Below, piece by piece: positions 11,881 to 26,300 of a stretch of 64,000 bases of DNA. The stretch comes from Himantopus leucocephalus (lineage: Eukaryota > Chordata > Aves > Charadriiformes > Recurvirostridae). Each line of letters opens with the position of its first letter. The stretch's first letter is position 1. Made by a program: the position numbers and the translations under genes. The DNA lies in the NCBI GenBank assembly GCA_003993805.1, contig RSEF01000019.1, positions 2,700,628 to 2,764,627 on the forward strand. Direction: 5' to 3'. Below the pieces are notes generated by a model. That model saw only the letters and a program-made list of their open reading frames with translations, had not been told where the DNA came from and made no database searches.

Positions 11881-14800
11881 GTGAGTCAGCTTCTAGTACC
11901 AACAAGGAAATGTGAATGCCTAGCTAGAAAAATCTTTGATGATGCTAGCTATATAGATAAATGCCTCGGAGTTTTGGGGTTTTGTTGTTTGGTTTTTTTT
12001 TTAAATGCTGTAGGTGGCTTTGTGTTGATAAATTTTTAAGTAACTCTGCCTCAATAACCCCAATAAAATAAAACATCTGTCAGGGGAGAGAAAAGGTATA
12101 AGGCTGTGGTTGTTAGGCAGGAGTTTGCAAACATTCAGAGACTAAATCCTCGCTCCAATAAGAAGCCTAAGGCAAACATATTCCCTCAGCTTTGCCCTGC
12201 CTGTGTGTCGGCCTGGCTCACAGGAGCAGGGCTCGGGAGCTGCCAATAGTAAAGGGTGCTGAGCTCGCTGGTCGTGATCAGAAATGTTCTGTCCCCAAAT
12301 CAAAGGGTTTATGGATAAGGCTAACTTGTAATAGTTTCAGGGCAAATTCATCTAGCCCAAGGGGCTTTTAATTTCTCTTTTCATGATCTCATTCAATGAA
12401 ATAGCACAGGCATTTTCTAAAATCAACAGCTCAGTAGCTTGGTACTGCTTCGATGCAAATAAGGAAGAAATAAACTGGGGCTGATACTATTACTGTTTTT
12501 TTCTCTCTAATTTTGTTATTTGAAATCCAATTATGTATAAAATTCTAAGATTGGGTTTTTTTAAAAAAAAACAGTATTACAGGCAGTGTATGAAACCAAT
12601 CAGTGCTCTTGTTCCTAGTGAAACAAATTTTTTTCACATGTGACTACTGCTAGTCCTGATACAGCTCATAAGCTGTACAGTGAGCACTGGTCTGAAGCCT
12701 AGAGCTTGCAGAGAAATCCTGCAGCACCAATTAGACTGGTTTTCCTGAGGCTAGAAGCTGAAGGTCAGCTCTTGCTTTCATGATGGCCAGCAGTGCTTCT
12801 GTTGTGCACAAAGGAAGTACTCTAAACAGTGATGGTATTTTCCTGGCATTTTTCTATGGTAAGTACGCGGGAGAAGCAAAATTGAGCACAGCACCCAGAA
12901 TTACTCCAGATCTCTGGTGTGTTTTCTTTATGTGTATTTTTTTGATCTTCCTGTGCTGCTGTCTCCTGTGCCAATCACCTAATCTAATTCTACAGGGAAA
13001 ACATACCGATCAATTTCTGTAATCCTTATGGCCATTTGCACAGCCCTGGAAGGGATTTTTTTCATTGCCCCTTAGCTATTGTCATATCATCAGTCATTAA
13101 ACTTATTTTTCTGCTATCAAATACAAAATTAAAGTTAAAATAAATGGTCAGTAGTAAATAAATGGTAGTAGACACCACAAAAAAAAAAGGTTTGTTTAGT
13201 ATTTCAGTTATTTTAGGAAGACTTACGTAATAGGGAAGGAAGTGCTGTGAAAATTACCTATTTCTCCAGTTGAGAATTCTGCTCCTACGTAATCTCTTTA
13301 ATGTGCTGATTTTTTCCATGCCTACCATGACTCCTACAGTCTCTAGGCAGAAAATGCTGAACTGTGAATGACTTTCCGCCCCTTTAGGGATTCTGGCAAG
13401 TCTGAGTAATGATCACTTCCATTCTGAAAACAGCTGCAGCAAGGAATGTATTGGATTGCTAAAGATTTTCCTGACTAATAATCCCTCTGCATTTCTTCTA
13501 TGTATGGCAGAGTGATGTTACCATTTGTATAGTATAAAATGTTCTGGAGCTCGATAGCCCAGTGAAGATATAAAGCAGGGTAGACTCTTATTGTCTGCAC
13601 GTGAAACATCTGTATTTAACTTACAGAATTTAAAAGACAGTCCTGGGATTTCATACCAGCTATTAAAATAAAAGCTTTCACTGGGGAAGCAATGTAAATC
13701 AATGCTGCTTGCATTGGTTGGCAACTTTCTAATTTGTTCTAAACCAAGCACTAATATTTCACTGTGCTTGTGAAGCTCTGAAAATGTCTTTTTAAAGCTG
13801 GGAGAAGACACTGTATCAGGAATAGGCCCATCCCCAGCGTGCTTGTCTCTGTAATTAGGTGTCTGTAAAGCAGTTAAACTCTGCAGCTGTTTCATAAGGG
13901 TGTTGGGAAAGGCTCATGCATTATTTGCTCAACCTAGGACCAGGATGTTTAACTCCATTTTCAGACATGGTTTAGAAAGAAGTTTCATAGTACTTATTAA
14001 TGTGACACACGCTTCAACGCACAGCATAACAATTCTCCCATTAAGAAAAATGGTAAAATTCTTTAGTTTAAATCTAAACCTAGAAAAATGTAATGCATAA
14101 AGAAATCTGAAATGTATACAGCTTTTAATGGTAAAGCTTCTTCCTCTGTTGTTCTTCTGTATCAATAGAGAAAATTGTTCATCTCTTCCAATAAATTCTG
14201 CCAAATAAAACTGTCAGCATCATTCACCTACTTGAGAATAATTCACCTTTCTCCCATGGATGTAGTGTGAACTACTGAGGTGACCATTTATGAGCTAAGG
14301 CATTATATACCTCTGATGCTACCTAGGTAATCTTGAATTGTCTAAGAGCAGCTATCGTGTTTTATATTGTTACACTGAAACTCCCATCCCTAAAGCCAGA
14401 CAACTGAATGTGATAAAATTTTTTGCTGGGCCAGTACAAAATGTTGGTCACTTTAGCATAATACACCTTTAAAAATATTTCTAAATGCCTCCTTGATGCT
14501 ATTTCTAGGGAACATTAACTCATTTCACTGATTTGATGCTTGCTTTTTTCTTCATCCGTTAGCAAGGCATTCTAGGTCCTTGCCTCCATCAACATAGCAC
14601 TGCCCATCAAGAAGCTTTAAACTTGCTCTCCTTTAGTAAAAGGATTTTGCATTGTATTATTTTGTTTTCAGAGTGCAAGTGATACTTGTATAAAGTTGCC
14701 ATGAGTTTTGTCATCCTTGGACAGGCTAGGGTGATACTCTTCTCCAGGAATAGTCCTGGTGGCATCAATAACATAAGTGAAATGCTGACTATCTTGATTA

Positions 14801-15253
14801 TTAGTAGTGGAATCTGAACTTTTGTTTGAGTTCAGTGATCTTCTCTTCATCCCTGTTGAGTAGTAAAACTCTAGGCCTCCTTTTCACACATTTTGTAGCC
14901 ACTGAAAATTAGAAGTGGCATATACCAAGCCTAGGAAAGAGCTTGCAGGGTCATCTGATCTGTCATCATCTTCCAGAGAAGAATCATTGCAATTCTAATC
15001 ACAAAACATGGAACATGATCCAGGCTCGGCAAATCCCTTCTACAGTCTGAAGATGGGTATCTATCAGAGACAATTCTCCCGGATGGTTGTGGTATTTTTA
15101 GTTATGAATTCTCTGTTTTGCCCCAGTTTATTGTCACGTATACTATGGCAATTGCTTCGTGCTTCTTGAGATAAAAGTATCTCTGTTATTCTGGGGTAAA
15201 GCTGTGAATCCTCCAGCAAGCAGTTACCCACTGACTCAGTGAACTGAAAGTAA
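11881..15253. other. Noncoding DNA, no gene seen
   Basis: AT-rich sequence. A good donor-like gtaagt follows tttctatg at about 12,859, and a ccag acceptor-like site lies about 80 bp before it, but there is no supporting protein similarity. The 125-codon open frame at 13518-13895 (-) is unrecognised and of chance-compatible length. Confidence 0.5.
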
Positions 15254-15317
15254 GCAGACTGCTTACCAGCACGAGCAGAGGGTTTGCAGACTGCTTACCA
15301 GTACAAGTACAGGGTTT
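15254..15317. repeat. Tandem pair of a 32-bp unit
   Basis: Two adjacent 32-bp units, 15254-15285 and 15286-15317, each start gcagactgcttaccag and end agggttt. They differ at four internal positions. This is a small local tandem duplication in otherwise unique DNA. Confidence 0.9.
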
Positions 15318-16117
15318 GCCGTCTGGACATTTTACAAGTTGCACTGTTTGACCTTCAGTTTGGGTGGTCTGACCAATCTGCCTGACTCCTGTTTAGTGTG
15401 CGGGATTTGTGCTGTGCAGGATTATGCATATGTTTATCCCTGAAACCAAGGGAGTACATTAGTGAAACTGCATGCACAGCATTGGCTAATGATGCCACTT
15501 CTGCTGGTGATGGAGTCAATGACTCGAAAGGGATTATGTTTGTTGACAGAGAGCACATCTGGCTGCCATACAGCCGTGGTCTCAAGAGGTCTAATTCTGT
15601 CCTGATTTACTCCCCATCCGGTTCATGGCTGTAACTCTTCCAGATGTGCCACATGTTGATAAATATAATTCTTTTATCAGTGACTAAATCAGGACAGAAC
15701 TTGGTTTTCTGTTTGTGCCTGTAGATTTTAATTTAACTTTAGTGATACATTTGGATTTAGGAGGCTGAATATAAGTGTTTGCTCTATGTCTAGATCTGTA
15801 ATGTCAGTGCTTCTTGACCAGAAAACATAACAACTGGAATAAAGCAAGGGACTTGGAAAGCCTTATTTAAAGCAGCATTTTTTTTCTTTAAAAAGTTTAC
15901 TTTCTAGGATGGGACAGTTGCACTGTAAAAAGAAATGTGGATGTCAATATAAAGAATGATAATAGTGATAACCTCTTGCCCACCCAAAAACTTCATGATT
16001 TTCCCCAGTGTTGAATGTCAGGATTGTTCAGTGTTGCAGCAAGAACAGAACTGGAGTCTGAGACTTTCTCTCTTTTGTAGGTAGGGCTTCTTGGAAGATT
16101 TTCCAGTATCTGTACTC
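15318..16117. other. Noncoding DNA, no gene seen
   Basis: AT-rich unique sequence with short open frames on both strands at 15,355-15,634 that overlap each other and show no splice or domain support. Confidence 0.5.
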
Positions 16118-16137
16118 TTTTTTTTTTTTTTTTTTTN
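16118..16137. repeat. Poly-T tract ending in a single N
   Basis: A run of 19 T residues stops at an N at 16137, then continues in unique sequence. The true tract length is unresolved. It could be a homopolymer or the tail of an A-rich retroposed copy on the minus strand, but no element body is recognisable beside it. Confidence 0.85.
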
Positions 16138-17097
16138 AGTGATGCTACCCATTTGAGTTGCTTTTGCATATAATAGAGGGCAGCAGCATAAAGCGTACTT
16201 TAAAAAAAAAAAAAGTAAGTCACAAGGTGATATAGCTCTTATACAGGTGCATAAAATCCCTTTTTCCACCCTCAGGTGGCTGAGATAAGTCTGGGCAGTT
16301 CTAGTACTAAATTTCTAATTAAATTAATCTGTGTCATCATTCATTCTATTTTTGCTTTTTTAGGATTACTTTGTTTCTTCTTTTTATGGGTCCTTGTCCA
16401 AGATAAGGAAGGAAATGTATCTAGCACGTGTTAAAGGAGCTACAATTGAAGTTGCATACCTACTTTTTACCATACTATGACTAATTTCTCTGTGCTTACT
16501 TATTCACTTTAGCATACTTATTCTCAAGAAAGCTTTTGTTAAATTTTTTTTTTGCATATATGAATTTACAGCTTCCATCCCACCATGGTTAGGCCACAAA
16601 GTCAGATGAAAATCTGATGGACTTCTTCCAGGACAGTGAGACTGCTTTCAGTTAGATGGCTAGTGGCTCAAGAATTTGGGAAAAATATTTTGGTAAATAT
16701 ATTATACATATGTGTTTTCTGTGGCAATGCTACTTTTGCACTGTTTTTGGCCCTCTGAAGTAGAGAAGTGTAACTATCGTTTTTACACACGGGGAAGATA
16801 TTTTTGACAAACTGATGAATTTAGTCAATTGAGTTTCAGGCTTCTCTGCTCACTGATGTACTTCTAATCTTTCATATTGTATTTTGATAGAATTCCTATT
16901 TACTTCACTTTAGTAACCACAGCGTGCTTTGTGTACTAACTGTACCCAGAGTTAGGTAGCTTGCATGCTCACTGCCCTTCTGTGTTTCATGAATGTAGAA
17001 TAAATTTAATGGAACTGATCTAATAAGCATAATCCAAAGGAATGACAATGAAACTTGGAATTGTATACTGCTGAGTTTATATTTAGGTGATGACAAT
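16138..17097. other. Noncoding DNA, no gene seen
   Basis: AT-rich, with an A-run at 16202-16214 and no long open frame or named repeat that I can support. Confidence 0.5.
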
Positions 17098-17170
17098 GAT
17101 TAACTTTCATACTCCTTTCCTGTCTATAAAACAGGGATGGTTATGTTTATACCTTTCTAACAAAAGCTTT
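17098..17170 (+). repeat. MIR-like SINE fragment
   Basis: The phrase ctttcctgtctataaaacagg followed by gatggttatgtttataccttt follows the MIR consensus order 'cctcatctgtaaaatggggataataatagtacctacct', with several substitutions and one small insertion. It is a diverged partial copy, called by eye. Confidence 0.4.
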
Positions 17171-20100
17171 GAGTTTCTTAATTACTACATTGAACATGAC
17201 AGCTGCTAATATGGGTGTTGCATCATTAATTCTTCAATTGCAGCTTTCTTTAGAATTTCATAGGGATCCCAAATTTGATAAATCACCTTTTTATTTCTCA
17301 TGGGGAATATTCTAGTAAATCTGCAATGTTTGCTTTGTTTCTTTTTTTTTTGTCAAATGTCAGCGATTTAGAAGTATGTTTTAACTAATTTCTCCACTGT
17401 AATTTCCTTATGCTGAACAGACTCATTCTTCAAATACCACACTCAGCTAGCTCATGAAGTAGTTTAAAATACATAGTTTGCTACTTTGAATGAAACAGTT
17501 TCCGGGTACCTTAAGAAAAGCAATAGGGACCCACTGGAAGACTTGGAGCTTGTTCTTTTACTTTTTCACTTTTTCCAGTGGCACTTTGCTGTGCTTTGTT
17601 GGTTTTCTCCCTTTAACCATCTTGTCATGCACACGTACTACTTTCTGAAGTCGTGTAGGGAGGAAAATGATAGTGACATGTACCATACCAGCTCTGAGCA
17701 ACCAAGGAGCATACAAACCAAGTTCTGTTGCAGAAGATGCAAGGACATTCATTGGCAGTACTTTAGATTATCCACTTTTTGCTCATCTACACATAGGCAA
17801 ACTCTCTGTTTAAAGAAAGCAGAGCATGAAGATCTTGGTTCAAATGAAAGCCTAATGCCTTCAAAGATCTTTCTCATCAGTTCAGTAAGTTGTAAGTGTA
17901 CGAGCTACAGATGAGTGGTCAGATGGCTCTTCAAAATTGTGAAGACAGTGGGTCTAAATTTCCTTCCCGCTACTTGGAGTGCAGTTGTTTTAACTCCCCT
18001 GACCTCACTGGAGCTAACTGTGTGTGAAGTACTGTAATGCAGTAGAAAATCCTGTCGACCTAAATTCTGCAGAAGTTTAATTATGCTTAATTAAATGATA
18101 GCTGTGGGCTTCCCCAATAAGTGTATCAGATATAGAGTAATACTACTCATTTTAGCTTGGGTAATTAGAATGCTAACCAACCTTATTTATTTGCAGAGTC
18201 ATAATTCTGGTTATAATCACCAGAAACTTTTTCCATGCATACTGTGCTGAGCTTCTTTCAGCTGCCACCATTTCAAGTTCTCCCTTAGCTTCTCTGCATA
18301 CTTAACCAATAATTTGGTCCCTTTCTGATTCTTAGACATGCATTTCACTTAATTTTTTTTTTGACAATCTGTCCCCTGACGTAAGCCATGATGCATTTTA
18401 CGGGAGTATACTCAGGGTTACCAGAAAGGATGGATCCTCTTTTAGCTTTCAGATTAGTAAGTATCTTAAGAAATAAGACTGTTTCCTACAGCTACCTGTT
18501 GCAGTAGGCCACAGCTGTATCTCTTCAAGGACAGAAGAGGTTAAGAGGTTCCTTTCCTATTCTGCTCTGACCTGCTTGTTTCCTGCTAGTGGTTAATAGT
18601 TTCAGATCTGACAACTCCTTTGGAAAAATCAAAGGGAATCAGGCAAATAGTTTAAATACTTGATTTCTAACATCTTGGTTTATCTTAATCAAAAGTGCAG
18701 CCCAACCCAATATTTACTTGCTGATACAACTTGTATGTTTTTTTGCAAAATAGCAGTTTAAATATGCTTATGATTATCTCTGTTTGTGTTACTGATTGTA
18801 TGCTCCGGAAATAATATAGACAAAATACCAATAAAAATTGATTTGTGAAGAATTTTGCTGGTCACACTCGTACTGTTCAAAGAAATCATCATTTGGGATT
18901 CTCTGTGTTTAAAATGAGGATGGGCTGGCTTTCTGTCACGGATGCTGTTTTGATCTGATCGTGTTACTCTTTGTACGCAGCAGTGAGCTGTGCTACTTTA
19001 GTTTGTGCTGGCCAAACTAGGAGCCATATTCTGGTTGCTGGATACTTTCTATCATTTTTAATAGACAAAAGACCATTCTACTTAGAGTAAGTGTATGCTC
19101 CCTGTAATGCATCTTTTGCCAGGGAATAATATTTTTTTCAAGTGCCTTGTGTAATGAAAGTCACAGGTTGCTTTCAAGTAGGGCAGTTGGTAGGGGCTCA
19201 TCAGCTCAGGGCAGTGCAGAAGGTGGTGTATTTTCTGCACAGATAACTAGAAAGGAAAATTGGCTGGGTGCACTGCAGTATGGATCTTTGCTTCCCTGCA
19301 CAGAGCAAAGATAAGTCTCCTGGCCTCTGCTGTGCCCAAATAAGCTGACAAACCTGATGAATGGAAAAGCCTCGTATCTCAGAGTCATGAAAAGCACAGA
19401 GGTGAATTCAGCAAATGGTCTGTTCTGAATGCACTTGAATTATCAACTGTAGCCTAACAGCAGCTGAACAAATGGCTCACCCTTCAGAATACAGCCTTCT
19501 GAATCAAAGCCAATGATGTAGACGTGGATCTGTCAGTCGAATGGGTTTTCTTGCCTTAGAAAAGGGATGTCAGTGGCAGGATGTATTTGTGATACTTTGG
19601 GTTTGCATCTGTTTTTTTAAGGAGGAATGCAGCAAATACCTGGCTCTAGCCCTGTTCTCATGTAAACAATTAAACAACAGTGATTCTCCTCAGAGTAACT
19701 ATACCTCCAGAGAAGTGACCTTTCTGAATGTTGGTTTTTCTGCCAGCATTCATGTTCTCGGGTGCACCTCTGGTTACTGCTCATGCAAAAGCAGTAGTTT
19801 GGTGAGAAGGTATTAATGGGAGAAGAATGTGGAGCTGCAAATGCATCTCCCCACTTGCTCCCTGGGGTACTCCACAAGGAGTAGGAGGAGAGAGAAGCTT
19901 GTGATGAGGAGTCAAAGTTACAGAGCTGATCATCTCAGATAAACATAAGGCCTCGATATTAAATATCTCTCTGTAGTGTTATAGGTCATCCATGAGCCTC
20001 TTCCAGAACGAGTAGGGGAAGGAAATATAACAGTAATTCCTGGGCTTTGCTGTATGTTATCGTTGTTAGCTGGTGTAACTCTGGAATTTTTTCAACATGA

Positions 20101-23100
20101 AAAATAAAGAGGATGGGAGGGGGTTGGTTGATTTAATGCTACCGTTAAGAATAAGACATTAATAGCTGAGCTAAAGACCTTCCTAACTTTTATCTCAGGG
20201 TCTCTATATGTTAAAGTAGCCCAAAGCCTTTAAAGGGACCTGAAAGAAGGAACCTTATGTGAGTTTTGCAAAGACTGCAGAAGAGAAGGAAGATGACAGA
20301 CTGTGCACAATCAGCTCCAAGGCTCACAGCTGTTACTTCAGAAAAATTGTATCCATGAAACCAGGGTATTGCATTTCTTATCCAGGTGATAAGTATCTTG
20401 CATAGAATCTCTTGCCTGCCTGTTTCTGTCCATAAGTCTTATCTTCTGAATACGTGTGAGTTATCCTTAAAAATATTTAGAGTCATGTTATTGTTCCCTT
20501 TGTGGCCTTCTCATCCATTTTCCTATCTTGAGTTTGGTGTATCCCACTTAAAAAAAACTTCCCCGTTCACATCTCACTGAAGTGCATGCTGTACTGTCCC
20601 TTGTTTCCCTTACTTTGCACAGCCTTCTGCCTGTTGCCCCTGCATTAATCCTTGTTACTCCTTGCAGTGATGATAATGTGAGGTATTACTCCAAGTGTGG
20701 AAGTCGGAGGATGAAACTGGGAGCTAGACTTCTGCTTTGTGTTTCTAGCTATGCTGCTAGCTGACAAGCAGACTTGGATGTAATTGTTTAACTCCTAAGA
20801 ATACTGAAGCAAAGAGGGGTAACCTCTTATGTGGCTTCACCTCTCTCTGCTTCAATGTTGCAGTCTTTTTAAGGGAGGTGATTATTTTGTAGTTGCTCAG
20901 CCTTGCTCAAACAAACTGGAGAAGACTGGAGGTCAGTTAATTTGGACTGATTAAAAATTACAAGTGGGAGAGGTCAAGCTGTTCTCGAAGAGGGAGAGAT
21001 GCTTTTTTTTTTTAACCTTCTTGATTTCAGCTGCATTTGGCAAGAGAAGCTGGCTGATAACACAGGTGCCCAAGAGCATACCTCTCAAAACAAGGATCTT
21101 CCTCTTAGTGAGATTGTCTTCATTTAGTAAATTAAAACCTGCCATCCACAACCCAGGGCATGGGAGGAGATGGTCTTTTCTGTTAATGATTTTGTTGATT
21201 ACAAGAACTTGTATTTAATTGCAATGTACATGACTGGTATGTTCCAGGCAAACAGTGTGTCATCAGAGAAATCGGGGAAAGTGAGTTGTTTATTCTGCCA
21301 ATAGGTCAGGCATTTTTTCTTCATTCCTCCCTGTGATCTGTTTTGTGTGTTCTATATGCATGCACATTAATCAATGCAGGCAGCCTTTAATTATAGGCAA
21401 ATGGTACTTACTGCTTCCCAAATCAATGTGTCTTCTAAAGTAGGTGCCTGCATACAAGCAAAATCCTGTGAGTAAAACTGAAAACCTCTGCTTTGCACTA
21501 GAAGTTATCTTCACTACCTGGCAAAGTCGCACCTGATCTTTCAAGCAAGTAGCCTTTTAAGGAAAGAAAAAATATTTTCCTAACTCTGTAAAACAAAGAA
21601 TTGATTTACAGCCAAACCTTTTTTTTTTTAATTAGAGGAGGCAAGGACCAAATATATCAGTGAAGTGTCTTTCAGAGGAGAGTTTTCAATACATGTGTTC
21701 AGTGAATGCAATTAACTGTATCACACTTTGGCCAAATTCCTTTAACGCTGAATGCATGTCTATGGAGAGGATCTGTAAGTGGAGGCTTGTAAAATGGGGG
21801 TTCATGACTCTTAGTTCCACTACTATGCTTTTGGCTGCCCTGCAGCAGCTTACTGTGGTCATCTAAGACAGTGTCAGTCTGCTGGAGTTCTCCCAGCTCG
21901 AGACAAAGCTTGGTGTATTGAGGGGTATAGGATGTTAAAGTTGTATGTGCATGCATCCTATATTTTTTAAATAGAAAGCTACACCCTAATCACCCTGCAG
22001 GAATTAACTTGTTTGAGCTGTAACAATGTCAGAAAGCAAGGTATAGATAATGTGTGTTAATTAATATATAGTCTGCTGTTTATAAATATGAAGGGGTATG
22101 GGAGTTTTCTAGGGGGTGTTCCTTATGATGTTATCCTTTCTAAGTTCTTATTCCATAGAAATCCTTTCCTATGAGCTGATAACTATTTTAAAATTCAGAG
22201 ATGGCTTTCAGTGGTTGGGATGTTTACTTTAGGTGAATGTTTCCTCTGTAAATTGAAGGAACATGAGCCTTAACAAATGAAATGCTTATTCTGAAAGCAC
22301 AAATGCTTTCCAGTATAGGTTTCCCACTGTGCTGTGTATAGGATGCTCTGAAACATGAAGGTAAACACAATGATAGTTTTGAATATACATCAAAATGTGT
22401 CTAAGCTTGCCTGACATTTTTCACTTAAACTGGCATGGTTCAATATGGAAGTTTTTTTGCAAAGAAGTGGAAGGAAAAATGTTTTATCTGTGTCTGGTGT
22501 TAAAAATCCTGAAATATTAAAAAGAAATTAAAACCAGCTTATTTAAACTATGTGCTCCTTATTTCAAGTGTTAGATGATTTTTAAAACACAACATCTGAA
22601 TCGAAACCAGCTAGGATTAAAAACAAAAAAACAAGGGGGGATGAGGAGGAGAAGGTTGCCAGCAAATAAAATCACTATCTGTTCTAGCTTTTAATTTGTT
22701 ATTCTGCTTTCAACAATATCCAAAAATCACTGAATTGAAACCTAGTTGGTGTCCCATGTTTAGGCTCCGTGCAGCATATGGATGGTTTGTACTTAAAATC
22801 AGTAGTCCAGTTTTCTGTTCGTTTGCACTTTGAGCACTAACGTATACCTAAAGAAATAATAAGTAGGATCTTGCCTTGCCAGGTGAAGAGTGTCAGATCC
22901 CTTTATTGTGTTTCCACTTGCACTGAGGAACTGAATATAGACAAAGATAAAGGGTTTTGTTTGTCTTCTGGTGATACCCAATATGGCTGTATTCTCTTCA
23001 TTGTGTATGATTCTACAGTGTTTTCTTGTCCTATATCAGCTTCTCCAAAATAATTCTAATTTCTAAGTATAATGTGATATTGCCTAGATTAATGAGGGGC

Positions 23101-23276
23101 ACAGTGTGTGGACATAAATGCATAACCTCTTTTCAACAATAATTTATCTCTCCGCATTTTTCCTGACCAGCAGTAGTTAGAGCATAGAGTGGCATTTGCA
23201 TGTGTGGCTTTCTCTCCTCCAAGATACTCAGGGCAGCTGCAAATAGTTGACTTACATGATAAAATACATATTAACA
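17171..23276. other. Noncoding DNA, no gene seen
   Basis: Long AT-rich, largely unique stretch. The 142-codon open frame at 17486-17914 (+) has no recognisable domain. A possible reverse MIR trace (actgaagcaaagaggggtaac, about 20,802) is too weak to call. The 18,060-18,240 segment is rich in ATTA/TAATT motifs and is noted among the findings. Confidence 0.5.
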
Positions 23277-23304
23277 GTGTGTGTGTGTACGTGTGCACAT
23301 ATAT
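23277..23304. repeat. (GT)n microsatellite, interrupted
   Basis: A run gtgtgtgtgtgt, then acgtgtgcacatatat, forms a short impure dinucleotide repeat. Confidence 0.9.
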
Positions 23305-26300
23305 AAACAAAATGAAAGCATGGGAAAAAAAGGGAGAGAGTTCTAAGGTTTTTTGACCAAGACATGAGGAAGGTATTAACTGTTCTCCATTGTCCTTGAT
23401 AGCTGTAACATCCTTGCACTCTGCACTGTGCATAAATTACGCATGGTCAAGGGGTATCAGATATAGCTCTACACTTCCTTCCCTATGCATCGTGTCAGAA
23501 TCTCGTCCTGAGTTCCTTTCCTTCAGAGGAAGTTCTCTTCCTTCGGGATTAAAGCTACTAAAATGGTTTACCTGCAAAACATATAGCTATAGTGCTGCCA
23601 TCAAAATGATGGTAAGTAAGCAGTTAAGGTAACTTGCAGTGATGTTTTGCTACACTGACAGCTGATATGACAATCTGATGCATTATAAATGCACACTTCA
23701 GAAGTGTGCTTAATCCTAGCATAAAAGTATGTAGGAACAGCCGAGCTCAAACATTACAAATGAGTACATGTTGTGGATTGTAGCAGTGACATGTTTTAAG
23801 GCTACTGGTATGATTTTTAAGGTGAGTAGTAAGAGGCCTTGTAGACTTAGTGTATGCAAGGATTTTGGCAAGCGGGCAAAAGGTAGAGAGGCGATTAAGT
23901 TGTCCTCCCTGTAACAAACACTAGCTGACCCCACTAATTGGATCCCAGATGCAGATTGATGCAGCTGGCTGTAAACATTAGAGATTTCAGGAAAATCTTT
24001 GTCAGGTATAAATGGGAGTTGAGCATTTCTCCAAGTCAGTTGTTAAATCATTTGGTGCACAAACCAGGGGAGTTTGAGTCATACCTTTGAAAACATGCAA
24101 CTCTGTTTTGGACTGACCTACCAGGTCTTAGGCACCAAAACTGCAGGACTTGTCAGTGAATAGACCATTGTCTATGTGCCAAACTTCTTGCTTCTCTAGA
24201 ATACTGTATAGGGATTGGGATCTCTGGTCAAGCAGTTGTTTACAACCATTTGTTCCTGCTACATTGTGTTTTAGTTCACTAGCAGGAGTTCATGATTCAT
24301 ATTAATGTGAAATACATGCCTGCTAATGTAAGTCATCTAACTTGTACCAAACCCGGGGTCAATACCATGACCATTATCACTAATGCTATGAGGGGAAATG
24401 CTGCTAATGTGAATAATCTTATAATGAATAGTCTTTTTAATAGCCTCTGGTTCTGTATCTCATCCAAAAGGCAAGCGCATGTTCTGATAAATTAAAGGAC
24501 TACTTAGCTCTTGTGAAGGTTGTATCACAGAAGCTTGTAAATTGCATATCCAATCTTAAGCAGGCTTCCTTAAAAATTCTAGGTTAGTAACCTTTGCTTT
24601 TGCATCTTTTGGCCCTTATCTGACTGCACAGGGCATTCTTTCCTACTGCACCACTCATCTGTGATGCAGTGGTTATGATCTTTGTCACTGAAAGATCTCT
24701 AGAATTAAGAGCAAGACCCTTTATAGTTTAAAATGAAATAATATGTTCCCTCGCTGGAAGCTAATGTGCATTCACATCATCAGTGAATCAAGCACAGAGG
24801 GAAGAAGCAGTGCATACTGCATAGTGGGTTACATCACTGCCTACTCTTTTAAAGTATTGAGAAAGTAGAAATTTAGGCTAAAGAAAGCATCATGTGCCTT
24901 ATTGCAAATTTTCAAGATAATGCTGTGTTCGTATCTGATGAATTTGCTTACTAGCTTGCCTACAAAACTACTATACCTTGATTATTCTAAGAAAGTCCCT
25001 CCAGATATACTGAGAAATAATCTGCTACAGATAATGCTTAGGCCACTGCTGTCTTATGGTAACTTGCACCTAAAAGATACTAAAAAAGCTTTTGAGTCTC
25101 ATAATAATAGAAATAATTTTTTGAATTTCACTCCTGGCTGGCGAACAGAAGTGAATTTCAGGTTTAAGGCTGGAATTTAACTGTTCCTTGGCATTTGCTT
25201 GGATTGGCATGACCTCCTCATGAGAAGGTTATAGGGGGGGAAAAAAAAGTTGATCAATGGCAGGAAGGGACTCATGAGTGAGACCGGCAATTTAAATAGA
25301 CAAATAGACCTGAAGCTGTTCTACCTTTGTGAACCAACATTTTGCTTCATTAGTACCACTGGACTTCATTCTCTCCCCTCTACAGAGAGAATCTGCTAGG
25401 TTTGGTTTTGGAATTCATGACAAATGTTAGTGCATCATCCTCAGGCAGAGAGAAGGTCTTCTCCAGGCTCCAGGAAGAAGTGAACAAAAACTTTACAAAA
25501 CAAATTATTTACAGGAATTGTTTCTCAAGAGGAAATGGGGCAAGTCCTGCTCAGAATTTAAGTCTAACTTTAAAAACCTTAAAGCAAACAGCCAGAATGT
25601 TGTGGACAGAAAAACACTTACATGGCTTACTGAGAAAAACTTACTGAAAAACACTAATCAAGAGTTATACAATATGAGGAACCATTGTTAGTTTAGGAAG
25701 TTCTCTCAGCTGCAGGTCCCTGGAGGCTGGGAAGATACTGGGGATGAACACTTAGGTTTCCCCTCTTCCTATGTTTCCCAGGCTACTGTCTGTGTCAGGG
25801 TACCAGGCTAGTCATATAGGTTTTTCAGAAGAGGCGTGATAGGTAGATGTAAAACCTCTACTAAAAATATTGTCTGACCTATATTGCCTGGCTTTTCCTT
25901 AACCTGTACAAACCTGTGTCTTTCCCTTGCTGATGTTTTGAGTTGGGTAGCTTCTTGTCTGGGTAGATATTTTTTTCTCAGTTCTTTCAGAATCTGTAAG
26001 AGATAGCCAAAGGAAACTTCAGATCTTGCTCTCGGCCCCAGTAGGTCTATTGTTATGTTATTTAGAAATGAGACTAATTGAAATCTATGTCAATTTAGTT
26101 CTTAATGAGATGCCCTGTGTGACTGATTATTTTTAATAGTTGCTTTATGATCCTCTGGGAAAACTTAATATCTTAACTACATTTATAGGAAAAGGTTTTA
26201 ATGTGAGCACTGAGAATTTGTAGGATTTGAGTCTTAGATCTGAAGATTAATTTTTTAAAGCTAAAGTAAGTTTATTATGATGGTGATCTCATAGTTAATC

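Noticed and set aside
13518..13895. 125-codon open frame on the minus strand
   Set aside because: Its composition looks protein-like in places, but there is no family similarity I can name, and the length is within chance expectation.
17486..17914. 142-codon open frame on the plus strand
   Set aside because: Unrecognised, AT-rich, no promoter or splice context; length compatible with chance.
20795..20830. Reverse-oriented MIR trace (actgaagcaaagaggggtaac)
   Set aside because: About 20 bases of agreement without flanking support.
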